Shown in pieces: positions 1-5,201 of a stretch of DNA of 6,598 nt (within the stretch, counting starts at the first letter, position 1; every line of letters begins with the position of its first letter). Position numbers and translations under genes: made by a program. Below the pieces are notes generated by a model, which saw only the letters and a list, made by a program, of their open reading frames with translations, was not told where the DNA came from and made no database searches. The stretch comes from Longimicrobium sp. (GTDB lineage Bacteria > Gemmatimonadota > Gemmatimonadetes > Longimicrobiales > Longimicrobiaceae), in assembly GCA_030446945.1 (NCBI GenBank), contig JAUJMI010000216.1:1-6598 (forward strand), written 5' to 3'.

Positions 1-1
1 G

Positions 2-193
2 CAGAGCCTGGTGGTGGGCGTGGTGGGGCGTACCACGCTGGAGCGCCTGCGCCCGCAGGCGCGGGAGCGGACGGCCGCGATCGTGGCGCGGGCGCGGGCT
101 AAGCGGCAGGCGCCGCCGAGGAGTCCGGATTTGGGGCGTGGGGGTATGGGGGGGACTGGGGATAGCCAGCAGGGGCTCCGCGAACGAGAATAG
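2..193 (+). CDS. 3' end of an unidentified upstream gene (partial)
   Basis: This reading frame is open from the left window edge to a TAG stop at 191-193, about 63 residues. The first 35 or so codons look like real coding sequence: third positions are almost all G or C, and the residues form a hydrophobic start (LVVGVVGRTTL) followed by an Arg/Ala-rich, probably helical tail (QARERTAAIVARARAKR). From about position 118 the coding bias fades. The frame then runs through G-tracts at 133-161 that resemble intergenic repeats elsewhere in the window, so the final 20-25 residues may be a tail acquired from repeat sequence. The family is not recognisable from this fragment. A GTG at position 11 could be a start, but continuity to the edge makes a truncated longer gene more likely. 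The peptidase gene begins 37 bp after the stop. Confidence 0.45.
   Translation, partial: QSLVVGVVGRTTLERLRPQARERTAAIVARARAKRQAPPRSPDLGRGGMGGTGDSQQGLRERE
133..161 (+). repeat. G-tract run with quadruplex potential at the end of the upstream gene
   Basis: Four G-runs of 4, 5, 7 and 4 bases (133-136, 140-144, 148-154, 158-161) are each separated by exactly three bases (CGT, TAT, ACT). This meets the usual G-quadruplex motif rule on the plus strand. The G-run plus three bases pattern matches the heptameric arrays at 2635-2676 (other strand) and 6326-6361. Here it lies inside the 3' end of the upstream reading frame and about 70 bp before the peptidase start. Confidence 0.6.
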
Positions 194-230
194 AGGGGCT
201 CGACACAACGTACCTAGCGACACGGGACAC

Positions 231-2528
231 ATGCGCATTCACGCTCTTGCCCTGCTACTGCTCGCCGTGCCCGCCGCGGCGCAGCAGCCGCGACAGATCA
301 CGGCCGAGGACTACGCGCGGGCCGAGCGCCGGCTCGCCGCCAACACCGCGCCGCTGGTGACGGGGACGGCCGGGCCGCCCACCTGGACGGCGGAGGGGCG
401 TTTCTGGTACCGCTCCAACACGCCGGAGGGGGCACGGTATTTCATCGTGGATCCGGTCCGCGGGACGCGCGAGCCGCTGTTCGACCCCGCGCGGCTGACG
501 CCGGCGCTGGGGACGGCGGCGGGGGGCGAGATCCCGGCCGGCCAGCTCCCCGTCGTGCTCGATCTCACCGAGGACGGGCGCCGCGCCACGGTGATGCTGC
601 GCCGGGGGCGCTTCACCTGCGACCTGCAGGCGTACACCTGCACCCGCGCCCCGGCCACACCCGAGGACGCCAGCCTGTCGCCGGACGGGCGCCTGGCGGC
701 CTTCATTCGCGATTACAACCTGTGGGTGAGGGACCTCGCCAGCGGGGGCGAGACGCAGCTCACCACGGACGGCATCAAGGACTTCGGCTACGCCACCAAC
801 AACGCGGGCTGGGTGCACGGCGACGACCCGGTGCTCACCTGGTCTCCCGACTCGCGCCAGATCGCCACCTTCCAGCACGACGGGCGCGGCGTCGGCGACA
901 TGTACCTGGTGTCCACCAACGTCGGGCAGCCGCGGCTGGAGGCGTGGAAGTACCCGCTCCCAGGCGACACCGTCATCTTCCGCATCCAGCGCGTCATCGT
1001 GAACGTGGCGGACGCCGGCCGTCCGCGCGTGGTGCGCTTCCAGATGCCGCCCGACCCGCACCGCTCCACCGTCACCGACCACGTGCAGTGCAGCGGCGGC
1101 ACCGTGTGCGACCTGCAGTGGTATCCCGACGGCTCCAAGGTCGCTTTCGTCAGCAGCTCGCGCGACCACAAGACGGCGTGGATGCGCGTGGCGGACGCCC
1201 GCACAGGCGAGGTGCGCACCCTGTTCGAAGAGCGCTCGCAGACGCAGGTGGGCGACGCCTCGTTCACCGAGAACCTGTGGCGCATCCTTCCGGCGACCAA
1301 CGAGCTGATCTGGTGGTCGCAGCGCGAGGGTTGGACGCGGCTCTACCTGTACGACCTGAACACGGGCCGCCTCAAGAACGCCATCACGACCGGCGAGGGG
1401 AACGTGATGGACATCGTGCGCGTGGACGAGCAGAAGCGCGTCCTCTACTTCACGGCGCAGGGCAAGGAGGCGGGGCGCGACCCGTACTACCAGCAACTCT
1501 ACCGCATCGGCTTCGACGGGCGCGGGGAGACGCTCCTCACCCCCGAGGACGCGCACCACACCGTCTCCATGTCGCCGGACGGGCGCTTCATCGTGGACAC
1601 GTACTCCACGCCGGACGCGCCCCCCGTCACCGTGCTGCGCGACATGAACGGCCGCGTGGTCCGGCCGCTCGAGCGCGCCGACATCTCGCGGCTGGTGGCG
1701 ACCGGATGGCGGCCGCCCACGCGCATCCGCATGAAGGCGCGCGACGGGCAGACGGACATCTACGGGCTGATGTTCACGCCGGCCGCGCTCGATTCGACCA
1801 AGAAGTACCCCATCGTCAACTACATCTACCCGGGCCCGCAGGTGGGGAGCGTGGGGCCGCGCAGCTTCATAGCTTCGCGCAGCGACCACCAGGCGCTGGC
1901 GGAGCTGGGCTTCGTGGTGGTGGCCATCGACGGGATGGGGACGCCGGGGCGCAGCAAGGCGTTCGCGGACGCCTACTACGGCCGGATGATCGACAACACC
2001 CTCCCCGACCAGATCGCGGGTATGCGCGAGCTGGCGCGGCGCTACCGCTTCATCGACATCGATCGGGCGGGGATCTGGGGGCACTCGGGCGGCGGCTACG
2101 CGACGGCGGCCGCCATGTTCCGGCACCCCGAGTTCTTCAAGGTGGGGATCTCCGAGTCCGGCAACCACGATAACCGCAACTACGAAGACGACTGGGGCGA
2201 GCGCTACCAGGGTCTTCTGGTGCGCACCGGCACCACGGACAACTACGCCGACGAGGCCACCCAGACGCATGCCGCCAACCTGCGTGGCAAGCTGATGCTG
2301 GCCCACGGCGGGATGGACGACAACGTGCCGCCCTACAACACGTACCTGGTGGTGGACGCGCTGGTGAAGGCGAACAAGGACTTCGACCTGATCATCTTCC
2401 CCGACGCGCGCCACGGCTACGGCGTGCACAGCAGCTACATGACGCGCCGCCGCTGGGACTACTTCGTCCGCCACCTGATGGGCGCCGAGCCCCCCCGCGA
2501 ATACGAGATCGGCCGCGTCGGCCGCTGA
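231..2528 (+). CDS. Secreted S9 family peptidase, dipeptidyl-peptidase IV type
   Basis: This encodes a 765-residue exported serine peptidase, typical in length for DPP-IV-like enzymes, which cut short N-terminal peptides (often after Pro or Ala) from substrates outside the cytoplasm. The start is ATG 231 because a signal peptide follows directly: MRIH, a Leu/Ala core, then AAAQQ near residues 17-21. The in-frame GTG at 138 would put 31 residues ahead of it. Residues about 60-500 contain propeller-like repeats (SPDGR, WSPDS, YPDGS, SPDGR). The C-terminal alpha/beta hydrolase has Ser619 in GHSGGG, Asp696 in GMDDN and His728 in ARHGY. Their spacing (77 and 32) is nearly that of human DPP4 (78 and 32). 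Tyr533 in YPGP fits the oxyanion-hole Tyr. The usual substrate-binding Glu-Glu pair is absent, with WVHGDD at 194-199 in its place. Two close Cys pairs (130/137, 287/293) could form disulfides. The family is certain; DPP-IV specificity is not. No clear Shine-Dalgarno is seen. Confidence 0.93.
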   Translation: MRIHALALLLLAVPAAAQQPRQITAEDYARAERRLAANTAPLVTGTAGPPTWTAEGRFWYRSNTPEGARYFIVDPVRGTREPLFDPARLTPALGTAAGGEIPAGQLPVVLDLTEDGRRATVMLRRGRFTCDLQAYTCTRAPATPEDASLSPDGRLAAFIRDYNLWVRDLASGGETQLTTDGIKDFGYATNNAGWVHGDDPVLTWSPDSRQIATFQHDGRGVGDMYLVSTNVGQPRLEAWKYPLPGDTVIFRIQRVIVNVADAGRPRVVRFQMPPDPHRSTVTDHVQCSGGTVCDLQWYPDGSKVAFVSSSRDHKTAWMRVADARTGEVRTLFEERSQTQVGDASFTENLWRILPATNELIWWSQREGWTRLYLYDLNTGRLKNAITTGEGNVMDIVRVDEQKRVLYFTAQGKEAGRDPYYQQLYRIGFDGRGETLLTPEDAHHTVSMSPDGRFIVDTYSTPDAPPVTVLRDMNGRVVRPLERADISRLVATGWRPPTRIRMKARDGQTDIYGLMFTPAALDSTKKYPIVNYIYPGPQVGSVGPRSFIASRSDHQALAELGFVVVAIDGMGTPGRSKAFADAYYGRMIDNTLPDQIAGMRELARRYRFIDIDRAGIWGHSGGGYATAAAMFRHPEFFKVGISESGNHDNRNYEDDWGERYQGLLVRTGTTDNYADEATQTHAANLRGKLMLAHGGMDDNVPPYNTYLVVDALVKANKDFDLIIFPDARHGYGVHSSYMTRRRWDYFVRHLMGAEPPREYEIGRVGR

Positions 2529-2539
2529 GGGAACCGCAC

Positions 2540-2563
2540 GGGAAACCGGGAACGGGGAACGGG
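2540..2563 (+). repeat. G-tract run downstream of the peptidase gene
   Basis: Four G-runs (2540-2542, 2548-2550, 2554-2557, 2561-2563) are separated by AAACC, AAC and AAC, which satisfies a G-quadruplex motif on the plus strand. It begins 12 bp after the peptidase stop. It includes the 13-mer CGGGGAACGGGAA (2553-2565), which recurs exactly at 6367-6379. In both places a strong hairpin follows. Confidence 0.6.
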
Positions 2564-2573
2564 AAGGTAGCGC

Positions 2574-2606
2574 CGCAGCCGACGGGAAGGGTTCCCGTTG
2601 GCTGCG
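2574..2606 (+). terminator. Strong hairpin after the peptidase gene, terminator-like
   Basis: The segments 2574-2588 and 2592-2606 pair over 15 bp with one G-U pair (2581/2599) and a GGG loop (2589-2591). Such a stem would be very stable in RNA and lies 46 bp after the peptidase stop. No T-run follows, so it may be a U-less terminator, an RNA 3'-end stabiliser, or part of a dispersed palindromic repeat. Its symmetry means it could act on either strand. Confidence 0.55.
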
Positions 2607-2634
2607 TGCGGGTCACGCGCGTTCCCCGGCTCCC

Positions 2635-2676
2635 TGATCCCCAATCCCCAATCCCCATTCCCCAATCCCTAATCCC
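2635..2676 (-). repeat. Six tandem 7-bp units (TTGGGGA type), G-rich on the minus strand
   Basis: Six consecutive heptamers in perfect 7-bp register read, on the plus strand, TGATCCC, CAATCCC, CAATCCC, CATTCCC, CAATCCC, TAATCCC. The minus strand therefore carries regularly spaced G3-4 runs and could form a quadruplex. The array lies about 28 bp beyond the hairpin at 2574-2606 and just before the promoter-like stretch of the next gene. Variation between units suggests an old, diverging array. Confidence 0.75.
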
Positions 2677-2688
2677 TGCAGTCCCCCC

Positions 2689-2719
2689 TCTCGCGCCTCC
2701 CCCGCACCGCGGCTATCTT
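2689..2719 (+). promoter_or_regulatory. Possible promoter of the membrane-anchored protein gene
   Basis: A TATCTT hexamer at 2714-2719 resembles a -10 element and lies 37 bp before the ATG at 2757. There is no canonical -35. However, TCTCGCGCC at 2689-2697 precedes it by exactly 16 bp, and the same word precedes TACCTT by 16 bp at 6546-6576. The shared spacing, together with a similar CCCGC-CCGCG stretch between the two parts, is the main support. Confidence 0.35.
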
Positions 2720-2756
2720 CGCCGGACACACCGACTCCCCGCACCGACAGCTCCGG

Positions 2757-3269
2757 ATGGACCAGCAGGCGCAGCCCCGACGCAGGAACCACCTCCCGGT
2801 GACGATCGCCGTGGTGGTGGTCCTCGCCTTCGTCGCGACGCTGCCGTGGGCGTGCCGCGACCGGATCGAGCCGGACCGGCGCTACCCCACCGCCGCCGCC
2901 GCCCGCGGCGCCCCGGACGCGGGCGAGTGGGTCCCCGCCTTCCTCCCGCCGAACGCGACCGACATCTACGAGCGCCACGGCGTGGGCCGCCGCTTCGTCC
3001 GCTTCTCCGCCGATTCGGCCGCCCTCGCTTCGATGGCCGCCACCCTGCCGCGCATCGACACCGTGGAAGTCAAACGCATCCCCCTCCCCACGCCGGGGTG
3101 GAGCGAGTGGTGGCCGATCAGCCCCCGCACGCTCCAGAGCGGGCAGCGCAAGCAGATCCAGGTCCACCGCATCGACGACCCGCGCGACCGCGGCTACGTC
3201 GCCATCGACCCGCGCACCCTCCGCGCGTTCTACTGGTCCGTGCCCGCGCGCGCCGGGGCGCCGCGGTAA
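2757..3269 (+). CDS. Small single-pass membrane-anchored protein of unknown function
   Basis: The product is 170 residues. A basic N-terminus (residues 1-13, with RRR) is followed by one hydrophobic segment at about 14-30 (LPVTIAVVVVLAFVATLPWA) and then a hydrophilic domain. This fits an uncleaved signal anchor or signal peptide, with the rest outside the cytoplasmic membrane. A Cys follows the hydrophobic stretch (PWAC), but the preceding residues do not fit a lipobox well. The soluble part begins with EWVPAFLPPNATDIYERHGVG, a Trp-Pro, Leu-Pro-Pro, Ala-Thr pattern. I associate this loosely with small exported proteins of unknown role. The end is basic (ARAGAPR). ATG 2757 is the only start giving this topology, and no Shine-Dalgarno is evident. 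The gene stands alone, with a structured spacer upstream and a repeat element downstream. Function is unknown. Confidence 0.8.
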   Translation: MDQQAQPRRRNHLPVTIAVVVVLAFVATLPWACRDRIEPDRRYPTAAAARGAPDAGEWVPAFLPPNATDIYERHGVGRRFVRFSADSAALASMAATLPRIDTVEVKRIPLPTPGWSEWWPISPRTLQSGQRKQIQVHRIDDPRDRGYVAIDPRTLRAFYWSVPARAGAPR

Positions 3270-3275
3270 ACGTCT

Positions 3276-3463
3276 GGTCTCCTGGAGAGGGGGCAGAGAC
3301 GCAGGAGAGAAAAGAAGAGAACCGATGGTCTCACACAGAGCCACAGAGGGAGAGTAAAGCAGAAGGTGTTCTCGGTGGCCTTTCAGTTCCGCTCCGCGTC
3401 TCTGTGCGACGCTTTTTTCTCGTTCTTCTCCTCTCCTGCGTCTCTGCGCCTCTGCGTGAGACC
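3276..3463. repeat. Imperfect inverted-repeat element built of CAGAG/CTCTG words
   Basis: The left arm (about 3276-3322) is an imperfect reverse complement of the right arm (about 3422-3463). Both ends carry GGTCTC/GAGACC, and the 15-base core CAGAGACGCAGGAGA (3294-3308) matches the right arm exactly in reverse complement. A further internal segment (3327-3340, GGTCTCACACAGAG) also complements the right end, at 3450-3463. The element is visibly richer in A/G on its left side and T/C on its right than the surrounding DNA, and no coding frame makes sense within it. It resembles dispersed CAGAGACGCAGAG-type intergenic repeats that I recall from several bacterial phyla. It encodes no transposase, so a MITE-like or other non-autonomous element is possible. 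Confidence 0.7.
3396..3418 (+). terminator. Possible intrinsic terminator inside the repeat element
   Basis: GCGTC (3396-3400) pairs with GACGC (3408-3412) around a 7-base loop and is followed at once by six T residues (3413-3418), the only such hairpin plus T-run in the window. The stem is only 5 bp, so strength is uncertain. It would end transcripts from the gene stopping at 3269, 126 bp upstream, and would separate it from the TfoX-domain gene. Confidence 0.35.
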
Positions 3464-3501
3464 CTGCGGCGGATCACTTTTCGCGCTTCACCCGAAACCC
3501 G

Positions 3502-3837
3502 ATGCCCGTATCCGCGGAGTACCGGGAGTACGTCCTGGAGCAGCTCGGGCGCGTGGAGCCCGTGACGGCACGCAGCATGTTCGGCGGGGTAGGGGTATAT
3601 TCCGGCGGACTGTTCTTTGCGCTGCTGGATGACGATTCGGTGTACCTCAAGGTGGACGACACCAACCGCGCGGACTTCGAAGCCGCCGGGATGGGCCCGT
3701 TCCGCCCGTTCGGCGACGACTCGCACGTGATGCAGTACTACGAGCTTCCCGCCGAGCTGCTGGAAGAGCCGGACCGGCTCCGCCCCTGGGTACACAAGGC
3801 GCTGGACGTCGCGCGGCGGAAGCGCCGCAAGCGATAG
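3502..3837 (+). CDS. TfoX/Sxy N-terminal domain protein
   Basis: This 111-residue protein is essentially one TfoX N-terminal domain. Recognisable parts are the N-terminal helix (SAEYREYVLEQLG, 4-16), the ARSMFGGVGVYSGGLFFALL core (23-42), DDDSVYLKVDDTNRADFEAAG (43-63), the PFRPFG turn, and the YYELPAELLE plus RPWVHKALDVA C-terminal helices. It ends in a very basic tail (RRKRRKR) that could bind nucleic acid. In gammaproteobacteria, Sxy/TfoX proteins activate competence genes with CRP and also carry a C-terminal domain. That domain is missing here, as in many stand-alone homologues, whose role is unsettled. A competence function should not be assumed. ATG 3502 places the start at the usual point of the domain; no good Shine-Dalgarno is visible. 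The secreted-protein gene starts 26 bp after the stop, suggesting co-transcription. Confidence 0.88.
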   Translation: MPVSAEYREYVLEQLGRVEPVTARSMFGGVGVYSGGLFFALLDDDSVYLKVDDTNRADFEAAGMGPFRPFGDDSHVMQYYELPAELLEEPDRLRPWVHKALDVARRKRRKR

Positions 3838-3863
3838 CCGGAAACCCCGTGAGGCCCCCTCTC

Positions 3864-4559
3864 ATGCGCATCCCTCTCACGCTGGCGCTGCTGGCCTTCC
3901 CCGCCGCGCTCACCGCGCAGGCCCCCGCGCACCGCCCGCTCCCGCAGGGCGACACCTCGGTCACCATGGCGGGGGAGAAGGTGCTGCTCACCCACACCGT
4001 CGCCCGCACGCGCGAATCCATCGAGTCCGGTCTGGAGCGCGGGGACGGGCTCCAGGGGACGGCTCGCAGCGAGTTCGACCTGGACCTCCCGCGCACCTAC
4101 ACGGTGCTCTGGACCACGCCGGACACCTCCATCGCGCTCCAGGTGCAGCGGCGCGGCAGCAGGCTGCAGGTCTCCGGCGCGCGCACCGCGACGGTCCCCA
4201 TCCCCCGCAACACGCGCTGGGCCATCGCGGACCTCGGGATGGACGAGCACCTGATCCCCACCCTGCGCACCATCCCCCAGGGGACGCAGGGGGTTCCCCT
4301 GGCCGTGTTCCGCCCGTACTCCGACCGCTGGGACCGGCTCAACGTGACGGTGCTGGGGCTGGTCGGCGCCACCGTCATCCAGCTGGAGTCGGAGTCGGGG
4401 GAGATCGGCCGCTACATCGTGACCGAAACGGGCGACCTCCTGTACGGCGAGGCGCTGCAGGCGGGCGCGGACACGCTCTCCAGCAGGCGCGTCCCCAGCG
4501 CCGGCAGCCGGCGCGACGAGCGTCTCCAGGACCTGCTGGTACTCGCCCGGAGTCAGTGA
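3864..4559 (+). CDS. Secreted protein of unknown function
   Basis: The protein has 231 residues. ATG 3864 is preferred over the in-frame GTG at 3849. It puts a clean signal peptide first: MRIP, a hydrophobic core TLALLAFPAAL, and a cleavage region TAQAPA near residues 17-22. It also leaves TGAGG (3850-3854) as a Shine-Dalgarno-like sequence 9 bp upstream. The mature part looks beta-rich, with alternating hydrophobic residues (YTVLWTTPDTSIALQVQ, RLQVSGARTATVPIP, RLNVTVLGLVGATVIQLE). No Cys and no second hydrophobic segment is seen, so it is probably periplasmic or outer-surface rather than integral. The C-terminus is charged and Ser/Arg-rich. I recognise no family. It probably forms an operon with the TfoX-domain gene 26 bp upstream, and is followed by a hairpin at 4583-4623. 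Confidence 0.8.
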   Translation: MRIPLTLALLAFPAALTAQAPAHRPLPQGDTSVTMAGEKVLLTHTVARTRESIESGLERGDGLQGTARSEFDLDLPRTYTVLWTTPDTSIALQVQRRGSRLQVSGARTATVPIPRNTRWAIADLGMDEHLIPTLRTIPQGTQGVPLAVFRPYSDRWDRLNVTVLGLVGATVIQLESESGEIGRYIVTETGDLLYGEALQAGADTLSSRRVPSAGSRRDERLQDLLVLARSQ

Positions 4560-4582
4560 CGGGCCACTACCGGACAGCCTTT

Positions 4583-4623
4583 CCCCGCGAGCCCGCCCCC
4601 CCGGCATTACGGGCTCGCCGGGG
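4583..4623 (+). terminator. Hairpin after the secreted-protein gene, terminator-like
   Basis: GCGAGCCCG (4587-4595) pairs perfectly with CGGGCTCGC (4610-4618) around a 14-base loop. CCCC (4583-4586) can extend the stem with GGGG (4620-4623) if C4619 is bulged out, giving 13 bp in all. It starts 24 bp after the stop at 4559. There is no T-run. The right arm can alternatively pair with a second copy of the left arm at 4667-4676. Confidence 0.5.
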
Positions 4624-4662
4624 CGGCGCACGGATGGCGCCGTATTGGCCCGAATAAGGGCC

Positions 4663-4691
4663 TTGTGGCGAGCCCGCTCGGCGGATAGTCT
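4663..4691 (+). promoter_or_regulatory. Promoter of the first HTH-like gene
   Basis: A -35-like TTGTGG (4663-4668) and a -10-like TAGTCT (4686-4691) are separated by 17 bp. The strongest support is recurrence. Upstream of the paralogous gene at 5949, TTGTG and GGATA occur with the same 20-bp start-to-start spacing (here 4663 and 4683; there 5881 and 5901). The spacer between the hexamers contains GCGAGCCCG, a repeat of the upstream hairpin arm. Confidence 0.5.
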
Positions 4692-4756
4692 ACCCAGTGT
4701 AACCGAATCGAAAATGGACGGACCGCGCACCGCGCGGCCGAAACGGGGGCCGGCGC

Positions 4757-5155
4757 TTGACCTCGCCCCCGAGGGATGCCGCGTCCCTGGACACCCTGCG
4801 CGACGCGGCGCGGCTCTTCGTCGACTCGACCTCGCTGCGACAGGCCGCCCGCGACATCGGAATGAGCCCCACCGGGCTGCGCGGCTTCCTGGACGGCGCG
4901 GACCCGTACGTCAAGACGGCGCGCAAGCTGGCCGAGTGGTACGTGCGCGAAGCCGGGCGCCAGCAGACCGGGCTCACCGTCCAGACGGCCGCCGCCGCGC
5001 TGGACCTGCTCACCAAGCACCTTCCGGTCGGCCGACGCGACGCCGCGGCCGCGGAGCTGGTGGAGGTCCTCCACCGCTACGGCACCGGCGGCGAGACCAC
5101 GCCCCCGGGTTGGCTGACGGAGCTCCGCCGGAGCTACGCGGCCGATTCGCCGTAG
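4757..5155 (+). CDS. Small HTH-like putative regulator, first paralogue
   Basis: The product is 132 residues. Residues 25-47 (TSLRQAARDIGMSPTGLRGFLDG) have the shape of a helix-turn-helix: a helix with Ala at its centre, Gly at the turn (G35), then MSPTGL leading the second helix. A conserved PY--T-RKL-EWY segment follows (50-62). The rest is an Ala/Leu-rich helical region ending PPGWLTEL. By eye, 29 of 60 residues over the N-terminal half are identical to the protein at 5949-6320, so the two are paralogues. DNA binding is inferred from this shape, and no named family is assigned. TTG 4757 is the only start codon in this frame between an upstream stop at 4700-4702 and the HTH, so the start is uncertain. 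An ATG at 4714 with paralogue-like context is in another frame. The gene converges with the minus-strand TPR-like gene, with 46 bp between stops. Confidence 0.8.
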   Translation: MTSPPRDAASLDTLRDAARLFVDSTSLRQAARDIGMSPTGLRGFLDGADPYVKTARKLAEWYVREAGRQQTGLTVQTAAAALDLLTKHLPVGRRDAAAAELVEVLHRYGTGGETTPPGWLTELRRSYAADSP

Positions 5156-5175
5156 GGGCGCGATTCATCGCGCCC
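5156..5175. terminator. Perfect hairpin between convergent genes
   Basis: GGGCGCGA (5156-5163) and TCGCGCCC (5168-5175) form a perfect 8-bp stem with a TTCA loop. It starts at the base after the TAG stop of the first HTH-like gene and lies 26 bp beyond the stop of the minus-strand gene. The position suits a bidirectional terminator. No T-run is present. The GTAGGGGCG plus palindrome form also resembles dispersed REP-like sequences, so it may be both. Confidence 0.5.
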
Positions 5176-5201
5176 GCGTCCGCCGCCGCGCCGCGCCCCG
5201 C

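Noticed and set aside
255..2474. A long minus-strand open frame opposite the peptidase gene (739 codons)
   Set aside because: Its protein is low-complexity, rich in Arg, Val, His and Gly, with no domain pattern. The plus strand encodes an unmistakable S9 peptidase, and long antisense frames are expected at this GC content.
2635..2676. Heptamer arrays (here and at 6326-6361) as CRISPR
   Set aside because: Units are 7 bp with no spacers and no cas genes nearby.
3276..3463. Insertion sequence
   Set aside because: No transposase frame is present and no target-site duplication could be seen at the edges; kept only as an inverted-repeat element.
2606..3565. A 319-codon plus-strand frame spanning the spacer, the anchored-protein gene and the repeat element
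   Set aside because: It is a low-complexity Pro/Arg shadow; the frame starting at 2757 gives a coherent membrane-anchored protein.
3738..4730. A 330-codon minus-strand frame across the secreted-protein gene
   Set aside because: It has no signal peptide, motif or start context, and it crosses two plus-strand genes and a hairpin. The plus-strand reading has a signal peptide and a Shine-Dalgarno-like site.
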